From the NCBI GenBank assembly GCA_910579615.1, contig CAJTUA010000003.1, positions 1-64,000 on the forward strand: a stretch of DNA of 64,000 nt. Reading direction: 5' to 3'. The position numbers and the translations under genes are program-made. The DNA is from an uncultured Lachnospiraceae bacterium (GTDB lineage Bacteria; Bacillota; Clostridia; Lachnospirales; Lachnospiraceae). The notes below the pieces were generated by a model. It was not told where the DNA came from. It worked only from the letters and a program-made list of their open reading frames with translations, and ran no database searches. Shown here one piece after another: positions 25,120-34,295 of the stretch. How positions within the stretch are numbered: the stretch's first letter is position 1; every line of letters starts with the position of its first letter.

Positions 25120-25650
25120 ATGCTAAATGAAATTTCTTTTGAAGCGGGTTCTTTGGAAACAATGATTGAAAGACTTTTTAAGACAATGAACTCCATAGAT
25201 AAACAGTGGTCAGAAAAAGTTGAGCCGGCATCGCAAAAACAAATCCATACCTTGGAGGAAATAGCCGATTTGAAACAACATGGAAAAAGTATTCCATATG
25301 CGTATCTACTGTTTTTAGAAGAGGTGGCCAAAATGACAATGGATTGTTGGGGCAGGAATGGGATGGGCATACAGAAGTCAATATTAACAGTATATTAAGG
25401 GATTATCTCCGTTACATAGATGAATTTGATATTGATATGAATGAATATATGCTGTTTTCTACCCGTTGGTCAGAAAGCGTGTTGTTTTAGAAACTGACAG
25501 AGAGAGAAAATCCGCCGGTTTATAAATTTGACGGACAATTGCTCTCGGATTCGTTTGAAAACTACTTATTTCAAATGGCATTCAGATGGAATTGCTCGGA
25601 GATGAAGATGAGCTGTCCGTGCCCTATGGAAAATGAAGAGAACTTGCCGA
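25120..25650 (+). pseudogene. Frameshifted SUKH (SMI1/KNR4)-like gene
   Basis: The ATG at 25120 has an aaaggagg site. The first frame reads normally to LLFLEEVA near 25328, then runs out at 25398. A shift of one base gives a clear continuation (NDNGLLGQEWDGHTEVNINSILRDYL) ending FSTRWSESVLF at a stop near 25490. Further in-frame material (NPPVYKFDGQLLSDSFENYLF) follows that stop. The pattern resembles SMI1/KNR4 proteins, which in bacteria often act as immunity proteins to polymorphic toxins. The gene has at least one frameshift and one stop codon and is not functional as written. Confidence 0.55.
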
Positions 25651-25676
25651 TATGATATTAGCCGGAGGAATAAAAT

Positions 25677-26075
25677 GTGAACAGCGGGTTTCCACAAAAA
25701 CAGAATACCAGTGAAAAACTGAAAGCCAAACAATACGCAGCTGCGGCGCTAACCTGTATTTTGACTGCTATTATCATGACCGTTATCCGTCGGATATGGG
25801 GAAGTGTTATGCTAGGGAGCAGTGGAAATGAAATACTTTTGGGCATGGTCATTTTCTATGTGCGTAATCCTGTGTTGCTCTTTGGAGCCATAGATTTTGT
25901 TTCCGCAATCTATCATTTTATACTTTGGAACCGAAACGGGCGGTGCTGCATGGACGATGACAATGACAGCCTGTTTTCTGACTGGAAAAGCGGGGAACGT
26001 TCCCCGGTTAAGGTTTCGCTGGCATTGATGGCTGGTATCATGGTGCTGGCGTTAGTAATTGTTATGCAAGGATAA
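25677..26075 (+). CDS. Small integral membrane protein, hypothetical
   Basis: The start is GTG at 25677 with ccggagg upstream. The 132-residue product has three hydrophobic segments at about residues 22-38, 52-77 and 108-130, with a short charged loop (NRNGRCCMDDDNDS) between the second and third. It follows the SUKH-like pseudogene and might once have been part of the same operon. I do not recognise the family. Confidence 0.55.
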   Translation: MNSGFPQKQNTSEKLKAKQYAAAALTCILTAIIMTVIRRIWGSVMLGSSGNEILLGMVIFYVRNPVLLFGAIDFVSAIYHFILWNRNGRCCMDDDNDSLFSDWKSGERSPVKVSLALMAGIMVLALVIVMQG

Positions 26076-26204
26076 GGAATGGGGGATGGTGATAAGTATG
26101 AGAAAGTGCACGGTGAGATGCTTATACAAAAGACGAAGAATGTGTATATTTCTGTCAGGTAACCGTGAAAAATAAATCACAATCGGAGTATGGAGGCGAC
26201 GGGC

Positions 26205-26552
26205 ATGGCAAAGATTCCGCTTAATCCAGGCGAATCACTGATTGGGCAAGGGCTTGTATCTTACAGGGATTTAGAAAAACATACCTTCCAATGTTGGAAG
26301 ACCACAATCTATGTGACCAATCAAAGAGTCTTTTTAGATACTTATACAGGCATTGAACTGAAACTATCAAAAATCAGAGGCTTTACATTTGGCAAAATAC
26401 TTCTCTTTTTTCCGTCAGTAACAATATATGGACAGGCAGAAAAAACAATAATTGGTGAACATGGTTTGGCAGAGGACGCATATACATTTACCGGCTTCCC
26501 CATAAAAAAGCTGAAAGGCTGGTTACAGCAGGTCGGTATCCAGGAACTGTAA
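26205..26552 (+). CDS. GRAM/PH-like domain protein
   Basis: The product has 115 residues. The pattern (a short lead, then IYVTNQRVFLDTYTG, LSKIRGFTFG and a closing helix KKLKGWLQQVG) matches bacterial PH-like/GRAM domains, which often bind lipids or proteins at the membrane. ATG 26205 is preferred because ggagg at 26192-26196 is well spaced; an ATG at 26190 would lie on that site. The gene stands alone, with a terminator at 26603. Confidence 0.6.
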   Translation: MAKIPLNPGESLIGQGLVSYRDLEKHTFQCWKTTIYVTNQRVFLDTYTGIELKLSKIRGFTFGKILLFFPSVTIYGQAEKTIIGEHGLAEDAYTFTGFPIKKLKGWLQQVGIQEL

Positions 26553-26602
26553 CAGTAGTTCCTGTTATTTGTATGGTATAAGCAACCAAAAGGGCATTTG
26601 TC

Positions 26603-26640
26603 AAGGGGGGATTTCACCCCAAAAATGAAATCCCCCTTTT
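26603..26640. terminator. Terminator between convergent genes
   Basis: aagggggatttca and tgaaatccccctt form a stem of about 13 bp, followed by a T-run on the plus strand. It serves the gene ending at 26552 and possibly also the opposite gene ending at 26667. Confidence 0.75.
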
Positions 26641-26666
26641 ATTCAAGGATGAACACTGAAAAAGGG

Positions 26667-27407
26667 TTAAGGATGCAGATACAGGGCGTGGGTAAACCAG
26701 TTAAAAATCTGGTTCTGCAGGGTGGGGGAAACATCCCACTGCTCAGCGAAGTCGGGAAGCTCCCGGATTTCCTCCCGCCAGCGAGCCAAAATGGGTGGCA
26801 CATTCTCATTCATGTCTCTTTTCTGCCGCCGGGCGGTTTGCCTCTGCCATGCCTTCAGCTCCTCAAATTCCTCCGGGGCTTGGAGTTCTAACCGTTGAAG
26901 CTGGGGAAGAATGTGCTGCGCCAACAGCTCCCACTGCCGGAGATGGCGCTCGTCAGAGGGACGGATGGGGCACTCCAGAGCGGGAAGGGCGTACCGTTCC
27001 AATTTATCCCGCAACACCTCCAAAGCCTCATCCACCTGAGCCAGAGGTCCCGTCTGATAGCAGATAACCGCGTCATGGCCAGGGGCAGCCAATTGGCTGG
27101 GCGGCTCGTTGGGGTCAGGCTGCTGCTGTACCGGCCAGGCCAGAACTCGCCAAGGCGTGTTGAGGATGCCGTTCCACTCATACCAGTCTGGAACATATCC
27201 GCTGCCGATCCAGAACCAGTTAATGGACATCATGCCCTTGTCACCCTGGAAATACTGGTTGATGGGCAGATAGTCGTACCAGTACCCCGGCTGTTCCCGG
27301 ACAAAACCGTAAATCCCGCCCGCCTTGCTGACAAAGTGAAACCCGGGGGAATAGGTTTCTACCATTTGGATGAGCTTTCGTTTGATTGGAACACTGCGCG
27401 CTGCCAT
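26667..27407 (-). CDS. Hypothetical protein, Trp/Pro-rich
   Basis: The 246-residue product is soluble and rich in tryptophan, proline and glutamine (GYWYDYLPINQYFQGDKG, WRVLAWPVQQQ). The C-terminal half is helical and basic (LKAWQRQTARRQKRDMNENV). No catalytic motif is seen and I do not recognise the family. I chose ATG 27407 with aaaggaga upstream. The base composition (GC-rich, with many CCG and CAG codons) differs from the AT-rich neighbours on either side, which suggests separate acquisition. Confidence 0.55.
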   Translation of the reverse strand: MAARSVPIKRKLIQMVETYSPGFHFVSKAGGIYGFVREQPGYWYDYLPINQYFQGDKGMMSINWFWIGSGYVPDWYEWNGILNTPWRVLAWPVQQQPDPNEPPSQLAAPGHDAVICYQTGPLAQVDEALEVLRDKLERYALPALECPIRPSDERHLRQWELLAQHILPQLQRLELQAPEEFEELKAWQRQTARRQKRDMNENVPPILARWREEIRELPDFAEQWDVSPTLQNQIFNWFTHALYLHP

Positions 27408-27455
27408 AAAAATATCTCCTTTCACCGTGAATAGTTTTGTGAATTAAACATCGAT

Positions 27456-28310
27456 TTAAATATTTTTTATTTTGTTCAATCCTTTGTTATACATATCGTC
27501 CGATTTCATTACTTGTCCCCCTAAAATTTGTTCAATAGGGTAATACGCATCATTCAAATCTGCTTTTAATATTGGGATATCTTTGCTTGGATGATTATAG
27601 TATTCCAGGACTTTTATTCCGAACCCTCTGCCAATTTCCTCACTGCTATCCTCAAGCAAATATACAAAATCCTTATCTCTGTCCGTGATAGCAGCATCTC
27701 CAAAATCAATGATGCCAACCGCTTTGCTATTTTGAATTATGATATGGTTACAGCTTAAATCATTATGACACAGCGCCTTAACATATTGGGAGATTCGTTC
27801 ATCATTAAGAATTCTTTTATATAAATCATCCACATATTCCTTTGATTTATCAGATATTATATCATAAATTGTTTCCCTTAAAGTCTCATAATCACTTCTA
27901 TAATCATCAATTACGTGTAATTCCAATCCGGCTATATTAGGTAAGGGGAGCGTGTGCATTTCTCTTAGAAACGACGCAATGTCTTGTGCTAACATGTCTT
28001 TTTCATCATCACGCAAACTTTTGTAAATGCTGAGCGTCAGCTTATTACCTTTGATTTCTTTATAACCACAAACACTATATTCTTCGCTATAATACTCAAT
28101 ATCGGGTATTTGTAATGTGATTTTACCTTTTAGATAGTCTAATACCTGTATCTCCTTTTTTAAGTTAATTCTTGCTGCATCGTGTTTTGACTGCTTAAAT
28201 ATGTATTCATTATTTACAAGATAGGCAATACTATCAAGACCCTGCCCTAAAATGATAATATTATGAACGATTAAGTTAAATTCATTTTCAATAATTTCTT
28301 TAATTCCCAT
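27456..28310 (-). CDS. Aminoglycoside phosphotransferase-like kinase, APH(2'')-type
   Basis: The 284-residue protein has the kinase fold of antibiotic phosphotransferases. The catalytic loop LCHNDLSCNHII near residue 180 and the metal-binding GIIDFGDA near 200 are intact. The flanking pattern (DKDFVYLLEDSSEEIGRGFGIKVLEYY, then LNDAYYPIEQIL) is close to what I recall of APH(2'') enzymes, which phosphorylate gentamicin and related drugs. Whether this member confers resistance cannot be read from sequence. ATG 28310 has aaggaga upstream. The gene is AT-rich, unlike the neighbour at 26667, and lies beside decayed genes, in keeping with horizontal acquisition. Confidence 0.75.
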   Translation of the reverse strand: MGIKEIIENEFNLIVHNIIILGQGLDSIAYLVNNEYIFKQSKHDAARINLKKEIQVLDYLKGKITLQIPDIEYYSEEYSVCGYKEIKGNKLTLSIYKSLRDDEKDMLAQDIASFLREMHTLPLPNIAGLELHVIDDYRSDYETLRETIYDIISDKSKEYVDDLYKRILNDERISQYVKALCHNDLSCNHIIIQNSKAVGIIDFGDAAITDRDKDFVYLLEDSSEEIGRGFGIKVLEYYNHPSKDIPILKADLNDAYYPIEQILGGQVMKSDDMYNKGLNKIKNI

Positions 28311-28486
28311 AATATATCTCCTTGTAATGCCTTTACAAACTCTGATTTGCCGAATTAAACATCTAAAGTATAGCACAAAACCGACTGGAATTCAATCCCA
28401 TTTTTGACTTTCCCCATTTTTTAACTTCCTCATTTGCTGTGAAATAATAGCCGTCGCCCGTATCTATATCAAATAAGGGATTGCTT

Positions 28487-30013
28487 TCAGGAGGAATTAC
28501 TTCCCCTGATACGCTCCACGAGGGCTTCCTTTGAAAAGCTTTTCATGGATACAAGGGTAATAACAAGCGGCACGGCAGCCAGCACACCCGCATAAGCAAT
28601 GGAAAGAGCTGCCGGGAATCGAAACGCCATATAAAACGCCCCGGTATTATAAAGCATATTGCTGAGTACATAGCCGCACAGCGTGCCGATGGTCATTGTT
28701 ACGCCGACCGTGGCAAGCACCAGCAGCAGGCTTTCGCCAAGAAGCATTTTGCGTATTTGCTCTTTATCCATTCCGATAGTTTCTAAATTTGCAAGCTCCT
28801 GCTTACGGGTAACAATGTTCGTAATCAGCGTATTCATCATACTTAAAATACTGAACGTCATAATAAAGATGGCAAGTCCGCTGATGGCGCCAAACATCTG
28901 GTTTGCCGCCTGCCCATAAGTTATTCTTCGTTCGGCAAGAGTTTCAAGGCTCAGCTCATTCTTATCGCCCACAATCTCTGTGAGAGTTTCTCCGACGGCT
29001 TCTTCTTTGCCTGCTTTGGTTGATACAAGCAGATGGGCATTCAGGCTGTCATAGGAAAGCCAATTTAAGATTGGCTGTTCGGGCATTAAAAACCATCCCT
29101 CAAGTCCTTTATGGTCAAGAACATACCGGTCATTCAAAATACCAAGTATCGTAACTTTTTTTCTGCCATTTTCCTGCCATCGTAATAATGAAGCGTGATG
29201 CTCTCACCGGTGGTAAATTCACAGCCATAAATCTCGAAAGCAGTGCCGTTGCCTGCCGCAAGAATATAATCGCCGCTTCCGCTTTCCAGATATTTGCCAA
29301 TTTCCATGGTTTCTTCCTCTGTAAGAGGATAAATCATATCATCGTTGCCATATTCGTCATTTACCGGATAGTCAAACCGCGCACCGAAGCTTTTAATTTC
29401 CGTTACCTTTTCCACGCCGTCCAAAGCGGCGATTTCCCGTACCATTTCGTTACCCATCGGCTTAATTGCCTGTATACCGCCCATACCGTTTTCGTTCCGT
29501 TGGATGGCAGACGGTGAATACCCAATATGAAATTCTGCGTCTGTAAAATAACCTTGCCTTGCATAATTCGCCTGGTCGAAAGAAGACATATAGGTTGCTG
29601 CCGTCATAAAGAGGATGCCGCCCAAGGCTAAAAGAGAGCAATGTGATAACTGCTTTTTTTTTTCTGTTCCTGGAAAAGTTCATTACACCTAAGCCCATGG
29701 GGGTCAGGCTGCGGCAGGGCTTTTTGTTTGCGGCTTTTTTCATGCGTTCCTGCGGCACATAGCGGAGTGCTTCCATCGGAGAAACAGCCGCCGCAAGACG
29801 GGCGGGCTTGTGTACGGAAAGCATTGTGATGATATAGACGACGATTAACACAAGGGCAATTATCAACAGGCTATTCAGGAGGTTAAAATCCTCCGGTATC
29901 ATGAGATATCCTGCAATACAACCAATCGCAATACCCACAGGAGCAGAGCGGAGATATAAGATGCCGCCCTCACGGGAAACAAATTTTTTTATCTGCTTCC
30001 ATCCACACCGCAA
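28487..30013 (-). pseudogene. Truncated and frameshifted FtsX-type ABC permease
   Basis: Three overlapping frames together encode one permease. The first, from about 30010, begins inside the protein (QIKKFVSREGGILYLRSAPVG) and runs to SFSLG; after a shift near 29621 a second frame reads GGILFMTAATYMSSFDQ; after another shift at a run of seven T (29156-29162) the third continues to the C-terminus (FSKEALVERIRGS). Four membrane segments remain. The N-terminal part of the family (about 250 residues) and any ATPase gene are missing. Order and type suggest a peptide-antibiotic efflux transporter (BceB/FtsX type) formerly linked to the adjacent LytTR/GHKL system. An unassigned peptide remnant (FDIDTGDGYYFTANEEVKKW, minus strand) lies at 28385-28486. 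Confidence 0.8.
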
Positions 30014-30030
30014 AATCTAATACATCGCGC

Positions 30031-31324
30031 TTATGGGATTGGAATTAAGATTTTTAATGCAAACCTGCCGTTTTCACAGTTGGTTGTTAATTGACCCCCG
30101 TATTTTCCGGCCGCCTTTTTCATATTGGAAATGCCGAAGCCGTGGAGAAAATCATCTTGCCTGGCAGCAGGACTTTTGGTATTTTTGCATTCCCGCAGAC
30201 AGTTATTTTCAATCAGCACAAAAAAGAAATTATGCACCCGCCTTGCTTTCACGAGGATTGACCGCTGTTCGTCGGGGAGTTTTTCGCTTGCCTCAATTGC
30301 GTTGTCAAGTCCGTTTCCGAAAATGGTGCTGATGTCCAGCGGCTCGATAAATTCCATACCGCCCAGGTCGGCAGTAACGGATAAGACAATTCTCTTTTCC
30401 CTGTAAAAGTTCTGATTTCTCCTTTAGAATAATGTCGAGAACATCACTGCCCGTATGCACATAATCCTCATACATCGCGACCTGTGACTGCAGCTTCTGA
30501 ATCATTGCCGCTGTTTCGGGAAGCTTAAGTTTTCCCTCCAGCACAAGTAGATGGTTTTTTATATCATGATAAATGGAGCGCACCTTTTCCTCGTCCCGGA
30601 GTTTTTCCTGGTAGTAATTAAATTGCCGGTTAAGCTGTGCAATCTGCATTTTGTCTTTTTGCTCCTGCTCACGGAGAAAGGAAACATTTTTGGTATAAAA
30701 AACTGCATAATAAAGTACACGCCAAGTACGGATGTAGCCAAATCCAAAATAAGGGTATCTTCCTGCTGTAAGTTCAAATAACCGTATACACTGGCAAATG
30801 AAACAGAAAACGCCAACAGGAAACCGACAGTCAAAAGCAAAGCATCCTTTCGCTGCAGACAATAGCGGAAATTGCGAAGCAGGTAATATGCGGCTGCAAG
30901 ACATATGCAGCGAAACAAAATAGAAAGAACATACAGTTCCCATTTTAGGATAATTATATTCCCGATGGTATTTGTAATATCGCCATTGTATATAAAGCTC
31001 ATCAGTGCTGTAGCCGCAGATTCAGGGAGTATACTCATTATAACAAAAAACATTTCCGTAATAATCAGGCTCTCATGGAATGAAATCTGATAGCACAGCT
31101 TGATTAAGGCAATGGTTACAGATAGCACCGCAAACATTTTCAAAGCCCTCAAATCCGTAAAAATTGTCAAACAAATCACGAACGCCACAGAAACGCCAGT
31201 CAAAATGATTCTGCTTATATTTTTGGGAAACCGGGGGCACTTTACAAAAACATTCCGTGATAACAAGCACTACAAATGCCTCTGATATTGTGGATAGGAT
31301 ATCCAAAAAATAATATAACCACAT
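30031..31324 (-). pseudogene. Frameshifted GHKL-type sensor histidine kinase (AgrC-like)
   Basis: Assembled over at least three frameshifts (near 31245, 30720 and 30400), this reads as one kinase. It has an N-terminal membrane sensor of about six segments from MWLYYFLDILST, then a dimerisation part with VRSIYHDIKNHLLVLEGK, where the histidine is the phospho-acceptor. The GHKL ATPase follows with FGNGLDNAIEASEKL and GFGISNMKKAAGKYGG. Kinases of this kind sense peptides and pair with LytTR regulators, as here. No single frame encodes a complete protein, so it is inactive unless the shifts are sequencing errors. Confidence 0.8.
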
Positions 31325-31735
31325 TACAGCATATCCCCCCCCCAATAGTTTGTCAGCTTCATCATAAAGTCCTTGCGTTTCGGCTGGCTGATAGGAATAC
31401 GCCTTCCTGTAGTCATAACAAGTTCCAAGCCCTCCACGCTATTTACATAGGACATATTGACTATAAAACTCTGGTGTGGGCGGGAAACTGAGGCTGCTGC
31501 AAAAGCAGGGCAGATGCCTCTTTCATATTTTTATAAATAACCTGTTCCTGCCCCTCAAAGTGCAGCATAACATTTCGCTTTTCGGTTTCACCGTAGCAAA
31601 GATTTTTAATCAGCACCTTATATTTCCCGCTGTCGTTCTTAAAAATCAAATCATTGTATTCATAACCTTTCCAGACATACTGCTTCAAGGAGGTGAGAAA
31701 AATCAGCCCAACCGTACTATCTATTTTGCGGATTT
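31325..31735 (-). pseudogene. Remnant of a LytTR-type response regulator
   Basis: Only the DNA-binding end remains. One frame gives DLIFKNDSGKYKVLIKNLCY and LHFEGQEQVIYKNMKEA; after a shift near 31483 another gives RPHQSFIVNMSYVNSVEGLEL and GRRIPISQPKRKDFMMKL, the conserved end of LytTR domains. The receiver domain is missing. A run of nine C (31335-31343) falls where the stop codon and the ribosome binding site of the kinase should be, and the frame reads through into the kinase. Confidence 0.75.
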
Positions 31736-31744
31736 TCTCCGCTA

Positions 31745-32179
31745 TTAATCAAAAAGAAGCCTAATCGTAAGCCCTTTCCAAAGGAAAATGCTTTATATTC
31801 CAAATGCGGTCAGCGCTGTGATTTGTGTGTTCATTATATTCATACAAGTGAGGAACTGCGAACGACGATGGAAGGACCATTAAGTAAAATGTGGGGGCAA
31901 ACAGATTGGAGTATGCGTTGCGGGGGCTGCCACAGTGACAACTGCTACTGTAAAGATGATTTGTGTAATGCGAAAGTGTGTGCGCCGAAGAGGGGATTCG
32001 CAGAGTGCAGAGAGTGTGGGGAGTTTCCATGTATAAAGGCAACCTCTGCGGATAGTCGCTCTATGATACATACGGAAGTTCATTATGCGGATGAGATAAC
32101 TTGGGGAATTCTTCCGTATGTTCCTATGCAATATGAAGAACAATTTTATGGTGGTGAGCGTGGGGAGGAAGTAGTGTAA
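31745..32179 (+). CDS. Cysteine-rich DUF3795-like protein, 5' end probably missing
   Basis: The frame encodes a cysteine-rich protein with SKCGQRCDLCVHYI, CGGCHSDNCYCKDDLC and FAECRECGEFPC, the metal-binding pattern of DUF3795 proteins. No ATG or GTG with a ribosome binding site is present in this frame. The family usually starts shortly before the first cysteine motif, and a TTG at 31823 would fall after it. The gene directly abuts the decayed response regulator, so its start was probably lost in the same rearrangement. Function unknown. Confidence 0.5.
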   Translation, partial: LIKKKPNRKPFPKENALYSKCGQRCDLCVHYIHTSEELRTTMEGPLSKMWGQTDWSMRCGGCHSDNCYCKDDLCNAKVCAPKRGFAECRECGEFPCIKATSADSRSMIHTEVHYADEITWGILPYVPMQYEEQFYGGERGEEVV

Positions 32180-32211
32180 TTAAAAAAATCATATTTGAAG
32201 GGAGAAATAAT

Positions 32212-32511
32212 ATGGGCAATATAGTCCCATTTTGGGAGAAAGCATATCAGGAATGTGATGCTGTTGCATTTCCCGCAGAGCAGATACAACCGCAGATGCC
32301 AGTGCAAGAACCTGTCCGCCAATCACTCGAAAAAGAAACACAGAGCAAGCCGAAGAGACTGGATAAAATCTGTATTCGCAACTGTGGGTTGCCAAAAAGA
32401 ACTTTAATGTTGGTGGTAAACGGTATTGTTATTTTGTATAATACAATCAGTAAAAGGAGGCGTGACAGTGAAATTATCAGAAAAGATTATAGAACTAAGA
32501 AAAGCAAATAG
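32212..32511 (+). CDS. Doubtful small protein, possible methyltransferase N-terminal fragment
   Basis: ATG 32212 has a gaagggag site and the frame gives 99 residues. The first 20 residues (MGNIVPFWEKAYQECDAVAF) resemble the start of TehB-like class I methyltransferases, but the catalytic domain is missing. The C-terminal part runs over the TATAAT and ribosome binding site of the next gene, overlapping it by 44 bases. It is therefore probably a truncated gene joined to unrelated sequence. Confidence 0.35.
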   Translation: MGNIVPFWEKAYQECDAVAFPAEQIQPQMPVQEPVRQSLEKETQSKPKRLDKICIRNCGLPKRTLMLVVNGIVILYNTISKRRRDSEIIRKDYRTKKSK

Positions 32512-33085
32512 AATGACGCAAGAAGAACTTGCAACAATATGTAACGTCAGCAGGCAATCGATATCGAAATGGGAAGCTGACATTGCATTACCGGAGACAG
32601 AAAAACTATTGATACTGGGAGATACTTTTCGGGTATCTATGGATATTTTGTTAAAAGATGAATTGATGTTAAATGCAGCAAAAGATGTTCATAGTTGTGG
32701 CAGCAATGCAATCCATGAAAGGAAACCGGAATTATATGAAGGAATACTAATCAAAGAAAGCATAGCGGATGACAGTATCATTGATTGCCTTAATATTCAT
32801 AAAATTGAATTGTGGAATACCGGCGGGAAACCAAAATATTGGACTGCATTATTTTTTACAAGTGACAGAAAAGATTTTCCGGAACAAATTTCAAAAGTCA
32901 TGCTGTCAGGTCCTGATAAAAATGAAAATTGGTTTGTTGATTTTAAGGCAGGTAATGAAAAATACATTGTGTTTAGAGACAGGATTTTAAAATATCAGAT
33001 TGGAAATCAGACTGAAAAAGAATATGTATGCAATGAGTGTAAGAAATTAGGTATTTCTAATGAGCAGATGAACTGGCCAGAATAG
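32468..33085 (+). CDS. XRE-family transcriptional regulator
   Basis: The N-terminal helix-turn-helix domain (KLSEKIIELRKANRMTQEELA, then VSRQSISKWEADIALPETEKL) is of the Cro/C1 type. The remaining 135 residues have no known domain; there is a C-terminal CNECKKLG motif with two cysteines. The start is GTG at 32468, chosen because aaaaggagg lies seven bases upstream. A TATAAT at 32437 may belong to its promoter. It is followed by the S51-like gene nine bases on, so the two are likely one operon. Length 205 residues. Confidence 0.8.
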   Translation: MKLSEKIIELRKANRMTQEELATICNVSRQSISKWEADIALPETEKLLILGDTFRVSMDILLKDELMLNAAKDVHSCGSNAIHERKPELYEGILIKESIADDSIIDCLNIHKIELWNTGGKPKYWTALFFTSDRKDFPEQISKVMLSGPDKNENWFVDFKAGNEKYIVFRDRILKYQIGNQTEKEYVCNECKKLGISNEQMNWPE

Positions 33086-33093
33086 GAAGAAGT

Positions 33094-33540
33094 ATGAGGG
33101 TATTATTAACATCAGCGGGTTTGGAAACGGAGGAAATTAAAGAGTGCTTTGTGGATATGGCAGGTAAAAATATTGATGTATTTGATTTACATACCGGAAT
33201 GGAGTTTGAGAAACTGAAACAATATGATGTGATATATTTGTGCGGCGGAAATGCAGATTATTTGCTTGAAAGAATCAATGCTACAAGGTTTCATAAGTCT
33301 TTAATGGAGTATGTCAATGACAATGGACTGGTCATAGGGGTAAGTGCCGGAAGCCTCATTTTTTCCAATAATTTAGATAATAATTTGGGGTTCATTGATA
33401 CAAAATTAGATGTTCATTGTATAGCGGGGGAAAGAAGGGGCAAATTGGCATATCCATTAAAAAATAATATAAAACTTACAAATACATGTGCGCTTGTAAT
33501 ACGGGATTTCCCGGATGGTGTGGAAATAATTGGAGAATAG
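33094..33540 (+). CDS. Peptidase S51-like protein (short)
   Basis: The product shows the pattern of the PepE/S51 family: MRVLLTSAGLETEEI at the start, YDVIYLCGGNADYLLERI, and the nucleophile elbow GVSAGSLIF near residue 89. S51 enzymes are cytoplasmic peptidases such as dipeptidase E. At 148 residues it is shorter than the usual 200-230: the stretch between the first strand and FDLHTGMEF appears shortened, and the C-terminus is also brief. The residues beyond the serine cannot be checked well, so activity is uncertain. It follows the XRE gene by nine bases. Confidence 0.7.
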   Translation: MRVLLTSAGLETEEIKECFVDMAGKNIDVFDLHTGMEFEKLKQYDVIYLCGGNADYLLERINATRFHKSLMEYVNDNGLVIGVSAGSLIFSNNLDNNLGFIDTKLDVHCIAGERRGKLAYPLKNNIKLTNTCALVIRDFPDGVEIIGE

Positions 33541-33564
33541 AAAGAGGACAAAAGGAATATTATT

Positions 33565-33675
33565 CCAATGAATCCTCTGCATCCACCCACATCTGCATAT
33601 TTCCATCAAGGTAGAGGCGAACATATTCATATCTTATCAGCCCATCCTTTGCTAATTTAATTTTCGGAGAAATCT
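33565..33675 (-). pseudogene. C-terminal gene remnant on the minus strand
   Basis: The minus strand reads KLAKDGLIRYEYVRLYLDGN and then MQMWVDAEDSLE before a stop. It looks like the end of a real protein whose beginning has been lost. I do not recognise the family. The rest of the 33541-33800 gap shows nothing. Confidence 0.35.
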
Positions 33676-33812
33676 AAGAAAGTATTTCTATCAGCTACTT
33701 CCTGCCGCCCAAAGTCAAGTCACAACAGATAAGCCTATTTGAATAGTTTAAAATAACCAACTGTGGGATTTGGAGATTTAAAAAATGGGGGAAACTTAAA
33801 TGATTGGTGTAT

Positions 33813-33850
33813 TGACTTTGAAATTAACAGATTGTATAATTATATACAAA
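33813..33850 (+). promoter_or_regulatory. Promoter with overlapping inverted repeat, probable BlaI-type operator
   Basis: TTGACT (33813-33818) and TATAAT (33836-33841) are 17 bases apart. TTGTATA (33833-33839) and TATACAA (33844-33850) form a perfect 7-4-7 inverted repeat over the -10 element. BlaI/MecI dimers bind sites with TACA/TGTA cores, so this is a natural operator for the gene that follows. Confidence 0.65.
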
Positions 33851-33913
33851 CTGAAAGCCTGGTTTTTTAGGAAAACAAAAACAAAAACAAAAATAAAAAG
33901 GAGAGTTTGCTAC

Positions 33914-34291
33914 ATGAAAAAATTATCGGAAAGAGAATTTGAAATTATGGAAGTTTTATGGAAAAAAGGGAGCGCCATGACTTCTGGTGAGATTTTGGAG
34001 GGCTGCAATGGAAGCATTGATTGGAAGCTTTCTAGTTTGATGACGGTATTGGCGCGCATGGCGGAAAAGGGGTATGTAGATTGCGACCGGAGTACAAGGA
34101 CGAATTATTATACGGCCACTGTGACGGAGGACGAATATAAGATCTTGGAAAGTGAAAACCTTTTGCACAAATTATTTGATAAATCTGCGACGAAGTTTAT
34201 TGCGGGTCTTTGTGAGAATAAGAAAATTTCCAGGGAAGAAATTAAGAGGTTGAGAAAATATCTTGATTCGATGGAGAAAGAAGAGGAATGA
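33914..34291 (+). CDS. BlaI/MecI-family repressor
   Basis: The 125-residue protein has the winged-helix pattern of BlaI/MecI (LSEREFEIMEVLWKKGSAMTSGEI, then LMTVLARMAEKGYV and NYYTATVTEDEY), followed by the dimerisation helices. It would bind the inverted repeat at 33833 and repress this operon until cleaved or released by the membrane peptidase encoded next. ATG 33914 has aaaaggagag upstream. The stop overlaps an ATG of the next gene as ATGA. There is no beta-lactamase in the operon. Confidence 0.9.
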   Translation: MKKLSEREFEIMEVLWKKGSAMTSGEILEGCNGSIDWKLSSLMTVLARMAEKGYVDCDRSTRTNYYTATVTEDEYKILESENLLHKLFDKSATKFIAGLCENKKISREEIKRLRKYLDSMEKEEE

Positions 34292-34295
34292 CGGA

